Part shown: piece by piece, positions 1-5,283 of the stretch
How positions within the stretch are numbered: position 1 is the stretch's first letter
Layout: every line of letters starts with the position of its first letter
Assembly (NCBI GenBank): GCA_030600625.1
Contig: JAUVLS010000045.1
Span: 1-8,407 of the forward strand
Reading direction: 5' to 3'
Length of the DNA stretch: 8,407 bases
Origin: Bacteroidales bacterium
Lineage (GTDB): Bacteria; Bacteroidota; Bacteroidia; Bacteroidales; UBA12077
Made by a program: the position numbers and the translations under genes
The notes under the pieces: model-generated
Databases searched by the model: none
What the model was told of the DNA's origin: nothing
Seen by the model: the letters and a program-made list of their open reading frames with translations, nothing else

Positions 1-360
1 AAAACTATTTTAATTGCTGAAGATGAAAAAAGTAATATTGAGATGATTAAACTGGTTCTACAAAAAACCAATGTAAATATTATTCATGTTCAAAACGGGA
101 AAGATGCAATTAATAAATGCAAAGAGCTAAAAGAAATTGACCTGATATTATTAGATATTAAAATGCCTAAACTTAATGGTTTAGATGCAACCCGTGAAAT
201 CCGCAAATTCAATAAAAAAATTCCAATAATTACATTTACAGCTTATGCAATGCCTGCCGATCAACAAGAAGCTAAGAAAGCAGGGTGTACCGACTTTATT
301 GCTAAGCCTATTAAAAAAGACAAACTACTTGGGAAATTAGATCATTATCTTGACAAATAA
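1..360 (+). CDS. Response regulator receiver domain, 3' end of a gene, probably a hybrid histidine kinase
   Basis: The frame is open from base 1, so the gene starts outside the window; 119 residues are visible. They form one complete CheY-like receiver domain: the acidic pair E7-D8 near the first strand, the phospho-acceptor aspartate at visible residue 52 in LLDIKMP, the conserved threonine near residue 80 in ITFTA, and the lysine near residue 102 in AKP. The protein stops just after the last helix, so there is no DNA-binding output domain behind the receiver. Known of the family: in Bacteroidota such a C-terminal receiver usually ends a hybrid sensor kinase, where it takes phosphate from the kinase core. 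A single-domain CheY-like regulator with its start just upstream is the alternative. The receiver call is firm; the hybrid-kinase call is inference. A 296-base gene-free gap follows. Confidence 0.9.
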   Translation, partial: KTILIAEDEKSNIEMIKLVLQKTNVNIIHVQNGKDAINKCKELKEIDLILLDIKMPKLNGLDATREIRKFNKKIPIITFTAYAMPADQQEAKKAGCTDFIAKPIKKDKLLGKLDHYLDK

Positions 361-397
361 GTAAAGAATCCACCCTCTAAGAAGTTGGCTTTAATAT

Positions 398-412
398 GAG
401 CCCAAAGGGCTC
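398..412. repeat. Short perfect GC hairpin downstream of the receiver gene
   Basis: GAGCCC and GGGCTC are separated by AAA, giving a perfect 6-bp GC-rich stem 37 bases after the receiver stop codon. On the plus strand it is followed by TAAAAAAAA, not a T-run, and on the minus strand the T-run lies before the stem. It therefore does not have the layout of an intrinsic terminator for either strand. It may be an RNA-stabilising or attenuating hairpin, or part of the larger intergenic repeat just downstream. Confidence 0.45.
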
Positions 413-424
413 TAAAAAAAACGA

Positions 425-508
425 TACTGGATTTATGGAATACTGGAATATTGGAGTTTGTAAACTTCCTTGATAAGAACATCGTTCCATTATTCCAACG
501 TTCCAGAA
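425..508. repeat. Imperfect inverted repeat built from 8-base TGGAA units
   Basis: The left arm (425-456) is four consecutive 8-mers: TACTGGAT, TTATGGAA, TACTGGAA, TATTGGAG. The right arm (485-508) is three 8-mers of the complementary type: TTCCATTA, TTCCAACG, TTCCAGAA. Bases 427-448 and 485-506 pair at 17 of 22 positions around a loop of about 36 bases. The period-8 pattern on both arms, with a fixed core and variable spacer, is more ordered than a chance hairpin. It resembles dispersed intergenic TGGAAT-rich repeats that I recall from Bacteroidota chromosomes; that resemblance is from memory. The rest of the gap 361-656 holds no convincing gene. Confidence 0.6.
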
Positions 509-590
509 GATTAAAGCGTAGCCAAACAAACATAACCAGGTCCAAAAGATGCGGATTTTCAAATTAAATTAAACATTCCATCATCTTTTA

Positions 591-620
591 TTGTAAATAG
601 CAAGTAGTTATCTATTTTCG
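591..620 (+). promoter_or_regulatory. Candidate Bacteroidota-type promoter for the ybaN-lysO cluster
   Basis: TTG at 591-593 and TATTTTCG at 613-620 are spaced by 19 bases. The second box differs from the Bacteroidota -7 consensus TAnnTTTG at one base. Transcription would start near 625, about 30 bases before the GTG at 657, a sensible leader length. In AT-rich DNA such matches arise by chance, so this is only a candidate. Confidence 0.33.
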
Positions 621-656
621 CATAAAATTATAATTACATATAAAAACAGTTAATAA

Positions 657-1058
657 GTGCCTAAAGTAATAAAACAACCTTCAAACCGACTTGTTAAATA
701 CCTTCTGGCTTCGCTTGGTTTAATTTCTTTATCTCTGGGAATTGTAGGAATATTTCTACCATTGCTGCCAACTACCCCGTTTCTTCTTTTATCAGCAGCT
801 TTATTTATGAAAAGTTCTAAAAGGCTTTATAACTGGCTAATGAATCATAAATATCTCGGTGAACATCTGCAAAACTATTTGCTTCATAAAACAATATCGA
901 AAAAATCTAAAATATCCGCATTATCATTATTATGGATAGCTATTTTAGCTACTATAATTATGATTATTGATAAATTAATTATCAAAATATTACTTTTGGT
1001 AATAGCAATTGCTGTAACAATTCATATCTTATCTTTTAAATCAAATAAAGAAAAATGA
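657..1058 (+). CDS. YbaN/DUF454 family small inner-membrane protein
   Basis: The 133-residue protein matches the YbaN (DUF454) family in length (about 125 residues) and in its signature: a first hydrophobic helix (about 14-34) running into LPLLPTTPFLLL (34-45), then a K-S-S-K-R-L-Y-N-W-L motif (52-61) and a conserved NHKYLG turn (63-68). Two further hydrophobic helices lie near 88-104 and 107-126. It is predicted to sit in the cytoplasmic membrane; the family's biochemical role is unknown to me. The GTG start is chosen because an in-frame TAA lies directly before it and the first internal ATG would cut off the signature. The stop overlaps the next gene's start as ATGA, which indicates translational coupling and one transcript with the split lysO genes. 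Confidence 0.85.
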   Translation: MPKVIKQPSNRLVKYLLASLGLISLSLGIVGIFLPLLPTTPFLLLSAALFMKSSKRLYNWLMNHKYLGEHLQNYLLHKTISKKSKISALSLLWIAILATIIMIIDKLIIKILLLVIAIAVTIHILSFKSNKEK

Positions 1059-1333
1059 TAATAGTATTAGTCCTAATGACTTTTGGAATTCTGATCGGAT
1101 GGTTTTTACATAAAAAGGAGAAAATCTTAAAAATAACATCTGAATTAACAAATTGGGCAATATACTTACTTTTGTTTTTATTAGGATTATCAGTAGGCAC
1201 TAACGAAGAAATCCTGAATAATTTCGACAAAATTGGTTATCAATCTATTATGATTACTGTTTTTGCTGTACTTGGCAGTGTTTTGGTTTCATGGTTAACT
1301 TATATATTATTTTTTAAAAAGAATGAAAGGTAG
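1055..1333 (+). CDS. lysO: LysO-type lysine exporter, N-terminal part (first cistron)
   Basis: The 92-residue hydrophobic protein has three predicted membrane helices (about 1-18, 32-48, 63-87). It corresponds to the front third of LysO/YbjE (DUF340), which is one polypeptide of about 300 residues in E. coli and exports lysine. From memory, Bacteroidales often carry this family as a short plus a long gene, as here. The ATG lies in an ATGA overlap with the ybaN stop, and its own stop overlaps the next cistron by 11 bases, so all three should be co-translated. Residues 35-76 align without gaps to residues 36-77 of the next protein (shared YLL.FL.G...G.N...LN pattern), suggesting an internal duplication. 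The loop between helices 1 and 2 is positive (HKKEKILK) and that between 2 and 3 is negative (TNEEILNNFDK). Substrate specificity is inferred from family. Confidence 0.75.
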   Translation: MIIVLVLMTFGILIGWFLHKKEKILKITSELTNWAIYLLLFLLGLSVGTNEEILNNFDKIGYQSIMITVFAVLGSVLVSWLTYILFFKKNER

Positions 1334-1919
1334 CATAATTATATTATTATTCTTTGTTATTGGATTGTTTACTGGCATATACGATCTTTTACCTGAGCAT
1401 TTTTTACAAAATGATTATAGTATGTATGCTTTATATTTACTAATGTTTTTAGTTGGAATTGGAATTGGCAGCAATAAAAAAACATTAAACTTAATAAGGT
1501 CTGTTAACTTTAAAATACTTCTTGTTCCGTTATCGGTAATTACAGGAACATATATTGGTGTATCTGTTTTTGCCTTATTACAAGATAATTTAAGCCTGAT
1601 TGACTCTCTTGCAGTTGGCTCCGGATTCGGATATTACAGTTTGTCAAGTGTTCTGATTTCAGAGGTTTCCGGTGATATGTTAGGTGTTATTGCATTGTTG
1701 TCGAATATAACGCGTGAAATTATCACTTTGTTACTAACTCCTGTATTTGCACGATATTTTGGAAAACTTGCACCTATCTCATCAGGTGGCGCTACTGCAA
1801 TGGACACAACACTTCCCGTAATTACAAAATATATTGGATCTGATTATGCAATAATTTCAGTCTTTAGCGGAGTTGTTTTAACTATTCTTGTCCCGTTTCT
1901 AATTGCAATAATATTGTAA
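1323..1919 (+). CDS. lysO: LysO-type lysine exporter, main part (second cistron)
   Basis: This 198-residue membrane protein matches the rest of LysO/YbjE (DUF340). Three helices (about 4-20, 34-49, 64-86) repeat the plan of the preceding protein. The conserved transport core follows: VGSGFGYYSLSSVLISE (98-114), a helix with LLSNITREIITLLLTP (125-140), GGATAMDTTLPVITKY (155-170) and a last hydrophobic helix (175-197). The family exports L-lysine across the cytoplasmic membrane and also confers resistance to the lysine antimetabolite thialysine. The ATG overlaps the upstream cistron by 11 bases in another frame. Both reading frames are intact and all family motifs are present, so this is an ordinary split gene rather than decay. 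Together the two proteins sum to 290 residues, the length of the single-chain form. Arginine deiminase follows after a 95-base gap. Confidence 0.82.
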   Translation: MKGSIIILLFFVIGLFTGIYDLLPEHFLQNDYSMYALYLLMFLVGIGIGSNKKTLNLIRSVNFKILLVPLSVITGTYIGVSVFALLQDNLSLIDSLAVGSGFGYYSLSSVLISEVSGDMLGVIALLSNITREIITLLLTPVFARYFGKLAPISSGGATAMDTTLPVITKYIGSDYAIISVFSGVVLTILVPFLIAIIL

Positions 1920-1958
1920 ATGCTTAATAACATTTAAGAAATTATTAACTTGCTTTTG

Positions 1959-1990
1959 TTGAATAATTTGAATAACAATTCATAATTTTA
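1959..1990 (+). promoter_or_regulatory. Candidate promoter for the arginine deiminase gene
   Basis: TTG at 1959-1961 (preceded by TTTTG at 1954-1958) and TAATTTTA at 1983-1990 are 21 bases apart, close to the Bacteroidota consensus TTG/TAnnTTTG; the last base of the -7 box is A instead of G. The implied leader before the ATG at 2015 would be only about 20 bases. The alternative is readthrough from lysO across the 95-base gap, which has no strong terminator. Confidence 0.3.
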
Positions 1991-2014
1991 CATGCTCTTT
2001 AAAAAATATACAAA

Positions 2015-3280
2015 ATGGCAGGAAAAATTAATATTAACGTAAGATCTGAGATTGGTGAATTAGAAGGTGTTATACTTCATACTCCCGGAAGCGAAGTAGA
2101 AAATATGACGCCAAAAAATGCAGAAAGAGCTCTTTATAGCGATATTTTAAATCTTTCTGTAGCGAAAAAAGAATATTCTCAGTTTATCGGAGTTTTGGAT
2201 AAATTAACGAGGACCTTCCAGGTTAAAGACTTACTTGCTGATATTCTTACTAATAAGAAAGTCAAAGATACTCTTTTACATAAAATATGTCAATACGAAG
2301 AAAAGTGCAATTTGGATGAATACCTTAAATCACTGGATCCAAAAGAACTTGCCAGACAACTTATCGAAGGAGTTATTGAAGAAAAAAATACCTTAACTAA
2401 ATACCTTAATAAAGAAAGATATTCATTAAGGCCTTTACATAATTTCTTTTTTACGCGTGATGCAGCGATGTCGGTACTTGATGATGTATTAATAGGGCGA
2501 ATGGCAAGTAATGTACGTGAACGCGAATCGTTAATTATGGAAGCTATTTTCGATTATCATGAATTATTTGTTACCAAAACTGTTAATCCGTTAAATAGCC
2601 CGAATTACAATTCAAATACCTCAATTGAAGGAGGTGATGTTTTAGTTGCACGTGATGATATTTTATGTATTGGAACAGGTACACGAACAACTCCACAAGG
2701 GATTGACTTTATATTAGAAAGGCTGTTAGAACAAAAAGAAAAAAGCCGTCATATTTTAATCCAGGAATTACCATATAAACCAGAATCATTTATACATCTC
2801 GATATGGTATTTACTTTTCTTGATGTTGATACCTGTATGGTTTATGAACCATTAATTTTACAAACCAATAGGTTCCAGACCATTCATATTACTATTGAAA
2901 ATGGCAAAGTAACTTCAATTAAAGAAGAAGAAAATCTTTTAAAATCACTAAAAAATTTAGGAATGGATTTGAACCCTGTATTATGCGGAGGGACTAAAGA
3001 CCCTTGGGTACAGGAACGCGAACAATGGCATAGTGGAGCTAACTTTTTTGCTGTTGGTCCCGGTAAAATAATTGGATACGAGCGAAATGTTTATACAATT
3101 GAGGAAATGAATAAAAATGGTTTTGAAATTTTAAGAGCCAAAGATATAATAAAAGGTAAGATTGATCCAATGACATATAAAAAGTACGTTATTACTCTTG
3201 AAGGATCAGAATTGCCACGTGGTGGTGGTGGGGCACGATGCATGACCATGCCAATACAAAGGAAACCTGTAAAATGGTAA
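2015..3280 (+). CDS. arcA: Arginine deiminase
   Basis: This 421-residue protein has the usual arginine deiminase length and plan. The enzyme (EC 3.5.3.6) hydrolyses L-arginine to citrulline and ammonia in the cytoplasm. Landmarks in order: the N-terminal SEIGELEGVILHTPG strand (11-25), a helical insert (about 60-135), FTRD with D149, EGGD (205-208), HLD with H261 and D263, the REQWHSGANFFAVGPG segment (335-350), and the nucleophile C409 in GGGGARCMTMP. These supply the Asp, Glu, His, Asp and Cys expected in the active site of this guanidine-modifying superfamily. The residues before the cysteine are Ala-Arg, as in mycoplasma-like sequences, rather than Gly-His as in Pseudomonas. No ornithine carbamoyltransferase, carbamate kinase or arginine/ornithine antiporter is adjacent, so a complete ADI energy pathway is not visible here. 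A LysO exporter lies directly upstream. The ATG start gives the normal N-terminus. Confidence 0.93.
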   Translation: MAGKININVRSEIGELEGVILHTPGSEVENMTPKNAERALYSDILNLSVAKKEYSQFIGVLDKLTRTFQVKDLLADILTNKKVKDTLLHKICQYEEKCNLDEYLKSLDPKELARQLIEGVIEEKNTLTKYLNKERYSLRPLHNFFFTRDAAMSVLDDVLIGRMASNVRERESLIMEAIFDYHELFVTKTVNPLNSPNYNSNTSIEGGDVLVARDDILCIGTGTRTTPQGIDFILERLLEQKEKSRHILIQELPYKPESFIHLDMVFTFLDVDTCMVYEPLILQTNRFQTIHITIENGKVTSIKEEENLLKSLKNLGMDLNPVLCGGTKDPWVQEREQWHSGANFFAVGPGKIIGYERNVYTIEEMNKNGFEILRAKDIIKGKIDPMTYKKYVITLEGSELPRGGGGARCMTMPIQRKPVKW

Positions 3281-3287
3281 AAATAAG

Positions 3288-3315
3288 AAAGGATGTTTAA
3301 AATAACATCCTTTTT
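3288..3315. terminator. Bidirectional intrinsic terminator between arcA and sucC
   Basis: GGATGTT (3291-3297) and AACATCC (3304-3310) form a perfect 7-bp stem around a 6-base loop, extended by AAA/TTT pairs, and followed by TTTTTCATTTT on the plus strand. On the minus strand the same stem is followed by TTTCTTATTTTT. It lies 8 bases after the arcA stop and about 20 bases after the sucC stop, so it fits as a shared terminator for the two converging genes. Confidence 0.85.
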
Positions 3316-3334
3316 CATTTTGTATAATATAACG

Positions 3335-4522
3335 CTAAACTAAATCCTTTACTAAATCAGCAGCTTCCTGAAGTGTAATAGCAGAATATACTTTTAATTC
3401 CGAAGCATCAATTAGCTGCTTCCCTTCTTTAGCATTTGTTCCCTGAAGTCGTACAATAACCGGAATATTAATTGATCCAATGGCCTTATAAGCATCTATA
3501 ACACCCTGGGCAACCCTATCGCAACGAACTATTCCTCCAAATATATTTATTAGAATAGCTTTCACATTTGGATCTTTTAAAATAATTCTAAAACCAGCTT
3601 CAACTGTTTCAGCATTAGCAGAACCTCCAACATCTAAGAAGTTTGCAGGATCGCCACCCGCTAGTTTTATAATATCCATAGTTGCCATTGCTAAACCAGC
3701 GCCATTAACCATACAACCTACATTTCCATCAAGCTTAACAAAATTCAGGTTATATTTTCCTGCTTCCAGTTCATTCGGATCTTCTTCTGAGATATCTCTC
3801 ATTTCTTCATATTCCGGATGCCGGTATAATGCATTATCATCGATATTAACTTTTGCATCTGCTGCAAAAATTTTATTATCCGATGTTTTAAATACAGGAT
3901 TAATCTCAAACATAGAAGCATCACTTTTTTCATAGGCAGAATATAAAGCCATAACAAACTTTACCATTTGTTTAAAAGCATTCCCACTTAATCCTAAATT
4001 GAATGCAACTTTTCGTGCCTGATATGCCTGAATTCCAACTTTGGGGTCTATTTCCTCTTTATAAATTAAATGTGGTGTTTTTTCAGCAACAGTTTCAATA
4101 TCCATACCTCCTTCGGTCGAATACATAATAATATTTCTACCTGTGTCTCTGTTTAACAATACACTTACATAAAATTCCTCAACATCGCTTTCTCCGGGAT
4201 AATAAATTCCCTGCTCTACAAGCACCTTATTCACTTTTTTTCCTTCAGGGCCTGTTTGGTGTGTTACCAGATTCATTCCGATAATATCAAAAGCATATTT
4301 TTTAACATCTTCTAATGATTTTGCAATTTTTACTCCTCCACCTTTACCTCTTCCACCTGCATGAATCTGAGCCTTAACTGCCCAGGTATCCATACCTGTT
4401 TCTTCCTGTATTTGCTTTGCAACTTCAGTTGCCTTTTCGGCATTTTCAATAACAACTCCTTCCGGAACTGCAACACCAAATTGTTTTAATATGCTTTTTG
4501 CCTGATATTCGTGTATGTTCAT
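3335..4522 (-). CDS. sucC: Succinyl-CoA synthetase (ADP-forming) beta subunit
   Basis: The 395-residue protein is close to the 388-residue E. coli SucC. It forms the nucleotide-binding subunit of the enzyme that interconverts succinyl-CoA and succinate with ATP (or GTP) formation in the TCA cycle. Landmarks: the N-terminal MNIHEYQAK, the ATP-grasp lid region KAQIHAGGRGKGGGVK (50-65), metal-binding FEINP (206-210) and DAK (222-224), and the C-terminal CoA-ligase half with GNVGCMVNGAGLAM (266-279), DVGGSA (297-302) and NIFGGIVRCD (326-335). All expected motifs are intact. The alpha subunit gene sucD is not beside it; from memory, unlinked sucC and sucD are common in Bacteroidota. The gene stands alone, divergent from the RNA methyltransferase and convergent with arcA. 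Confidence 0.97.
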   Translation of the reverse strand: MNIHEYQAKSILKQFGVAVPEGVVIENAEKATEVAKQIQEETGMDTWAVKAQIHAGGRGKGGGVKIAKSLEDVKKYAFDIIGMNLVTHQTGPEGKKVNKVLVEQGIYYPGESDVEEFYVSVLLNRDTGRNIIMYSTEGGMDIETVAEKTPHLIYKEEIDPKVGIQAYQARKVAFNLGLSGNAFKQMVKFVMALYSAYEKSDASMFEINPVFKTSDNKIFAADAKVNIDDNALYRHPEYEEMRDISEEDPNELEAGKYNLNFVKLDGNVGCMVNGAGLAMATMDIIKLAGGDPANFLDVGGSANAETVEAGFRIILKDPNVKAILINIFGGIVRCDRVAQGVIDAYKAIGSINIPVIVRLQGTNAKEGKQLIDASELKVYSAITLQEAADLVKDLV

Positions 4523-4553
4523 ATAAAATATTTTACATTGAAAATTAATACCA

Positions 4554-4585
4554 CGAAATTATTGTTTTTTTATACATTTAACCAA
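4554..4585 (-). promoter_or_regulatory. Candidate promoter for sucC
   Basis: Read on the minus strand, TTG (complement of 4583-4585) is followed after 21 bases by TAATTTCG (complement of 4554-4561), one base off TAnnTTTG. The start point would fall near 4548, about 25 bases before the sucC ATG. The 94-base divergent region 4523-4616 should also hold the promoter of the plus-strand methyltransferase gene, but I see no acceptable match for that one. Confidence 0.3.
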
Positions 4586-4616
4586 TTTTTCGATTATAAA
4601 TTAATTCGTAATAAAA

Positions 4617-5150
4617 ATGCGAAAATTAAAGAATAGTGAATTAAACAGATTAAGTATTGAAGAATTCAAAAAATCTGGAAAAACTCCTCTTGTAGTAGTG
4701 CTTGATAATATTCGAAGTTTAAATAATATTGGGAGTGTTTTCAGAACATCAGATGCATTTTTAATTGAAAAAATAATATTGTGTGGAATTACAGCCAAAC
4801 CTCCTCATAAAGATATTCATAAAACAGCCTTAGGCGCCACAGAATCGGTTAATTGGGAATATGCCGAAAGCACAATTGATGCGGTAAATAAATTAAAAGA
4901 TGAAGGTTATATTATTGTATCTATAGAGCAAACAGAAAAAGCCATAATGCTTCAAAACTTCAAAATTGAAAAGAATAAGAAATATGCAGTTATTTTTGGT
5001 AACGAAGTAAAAGGAGTTCAACAAGAAATTGTTAATTTAAGCAATTTCTCCATTGAAATACCACAATACGGAACAAAACATTCATTTAACATTTCTGTTA
5101 GTGCCGGAATCGTTCTCTGGGAGTTTTTCAGAAAAATAAAATCTATATAA
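4617..5150 (+). CDS. SpoU/TrmH-family RNA 2'-O-methyltransferase
   Basis: The 177-residue protein is a single SPOUT (trefoil-knot) methyltransferase domain. The three family motifs are present: motif 1 at NIRSLNNIGSVFRTSDAF (31-48, with N37 and R43), motif 2 at FGNEVKGV (127-134, with E130), and motif 3 at IPQYGTKHSFNISVSAGI (148-165, with N158). The family transfers a methyl group from S-adenosylmethionine to a ribose 2'-hydroxyl of tRNA or rRNA. There is no N-terminal L30-like substrate-binding domain as in RlmB, and the protein is shorter than E. coli TrmH (229 residues), so the target nucleotide (for example G18 or position 34 of tRNA, or rRNA) cannot be assigned. The ATG start lies about 14 residues before the first core strand. 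It is divergent from sucC, and its 3' end faces the lipoprotein gene. Confidence 0.9.
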   Translation: MRKLKNSELNRLSIEEFKKSGKTPLVVVLDNIRSLNNIGSVFRTSDAFLIEKIILCGITAKPPHKDIHKTALGATESVNWEYAESTIDAVNKLKDEGYIIVSIEQTEKAIMLQNFKIEKNKKYAVIFGNEVKGVQQEIVNLSNFSIEIPQYGTKHSFNISVSAGIVLWEFFRKIKSI

Positions 5151-5157
5151 ACTAAAA

Positions 5158-5190
5158 AGACCTAACAGGTTTTGAAAACCTGTTAGGTCT
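5158..5190. terminator. Perfect 16-bp inverted repeat after the RNA methyltransferase gene
   Basis: AGACCTAACAGGTTTT (5158-5173) and AAAACCTGTTAGGTCT (5175-5190) are exact reverse complements around a single base, G5174, only 8 bases after the stop codon. In RNA a few central A-U pairs would open to form the loop. The T-tract after it is weak (CAATATT), so it may stop or protect the transcript's 3' end rather than act as a textbook terminator. From memory, very similar CCTAACAGGTTTT/AAAACCTGTTAGG hairpins are scattered in many Bacteroidota intergenic regions, so it may also be a member of a dispersed repeat family. Confidence 0.7.
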
Positions 5191-5221
5191 CAATATTATA
5201 ATCTTAACTTAAAGATGTAAA

Positions 5222-5262
5222 AAAAGCGGTTCACCCGAGAATTATCGGGATGAACCGCTTTT
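5222..5262. terminator. Strong bidirectional intrinsic terminator after the lipoprotein gene
   Basis: AAAAGCGGTTCA (5222-5233) pairs perfectly with TGAACCGCTTTT (5251-5262). An inner stem CCCGA (5234-5238) with TCGGG (5245-5249) continues it, with one bulged base (A5250) and a 6-base loop. On the minus strand the stem is followed by an unbroken run of eight Ts (complement of 5218-5225 region A-run), ideal for ending the lipoprotein transcript; on the plus strand CTTTTCATTTT follows, backing up the hairpin at 5158-5190. Confidence 0.88.
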
Positions 5263-5283
5263 CATTTTATTATATCTAATTAT

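Noticed and set aside
398..420. GAGCCC hairpin plus A-run as the terminator of the receiver gene
   Set aside because: The tail is A-rich on the coding strand, and on the other strand the T-run lies before the stem, so the geometry is wrong on both.
345..562. Two overlapping minus-strand frames of 61-66 codons in the gap after the receiver gene
   Set aside because: They run through the 8-base-periodic inverted repeat and the GC hairpin, overlap each other in different frames and resemble no protein family; they are translations of a repeat.
1036..1230. Minus-strand frame of 64 codons across the ybaN/lysO junction
   Set aside because: It is opposite three well-supported, overlapping membrane-protein genes and has no family features.
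1055..1919. lysO as a frameshifted pseudogene
   Set aside because: Both frames are intact, the combined length equals the single-chain family, all motifs are present, and a two-gene form is what I recall from related bacteria.
1924..1948. TTAATAA/TTATTAA dyad after lysO as a terminator
   Set aside because: The 7-bp stem is wholly A-T with an 11-base loop and no T-run after it; such pairs are expected by chance in this AT-rich DNA.
3091..3318. Minus-strand frame of 75 codons opposite the end of arcA
   Set aside because: It is antisense to the conserved catalytic cysteine region of arginine deiminase and starts in the terminator; it is a shadow.
4601..4798. Minus-strand frame of 65 codons opposite the RNA methyltransferase
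   Set aside because: It lies opposite motif 1 of the SpoU domain and extends into the divergent promoter region; no support as a gene.
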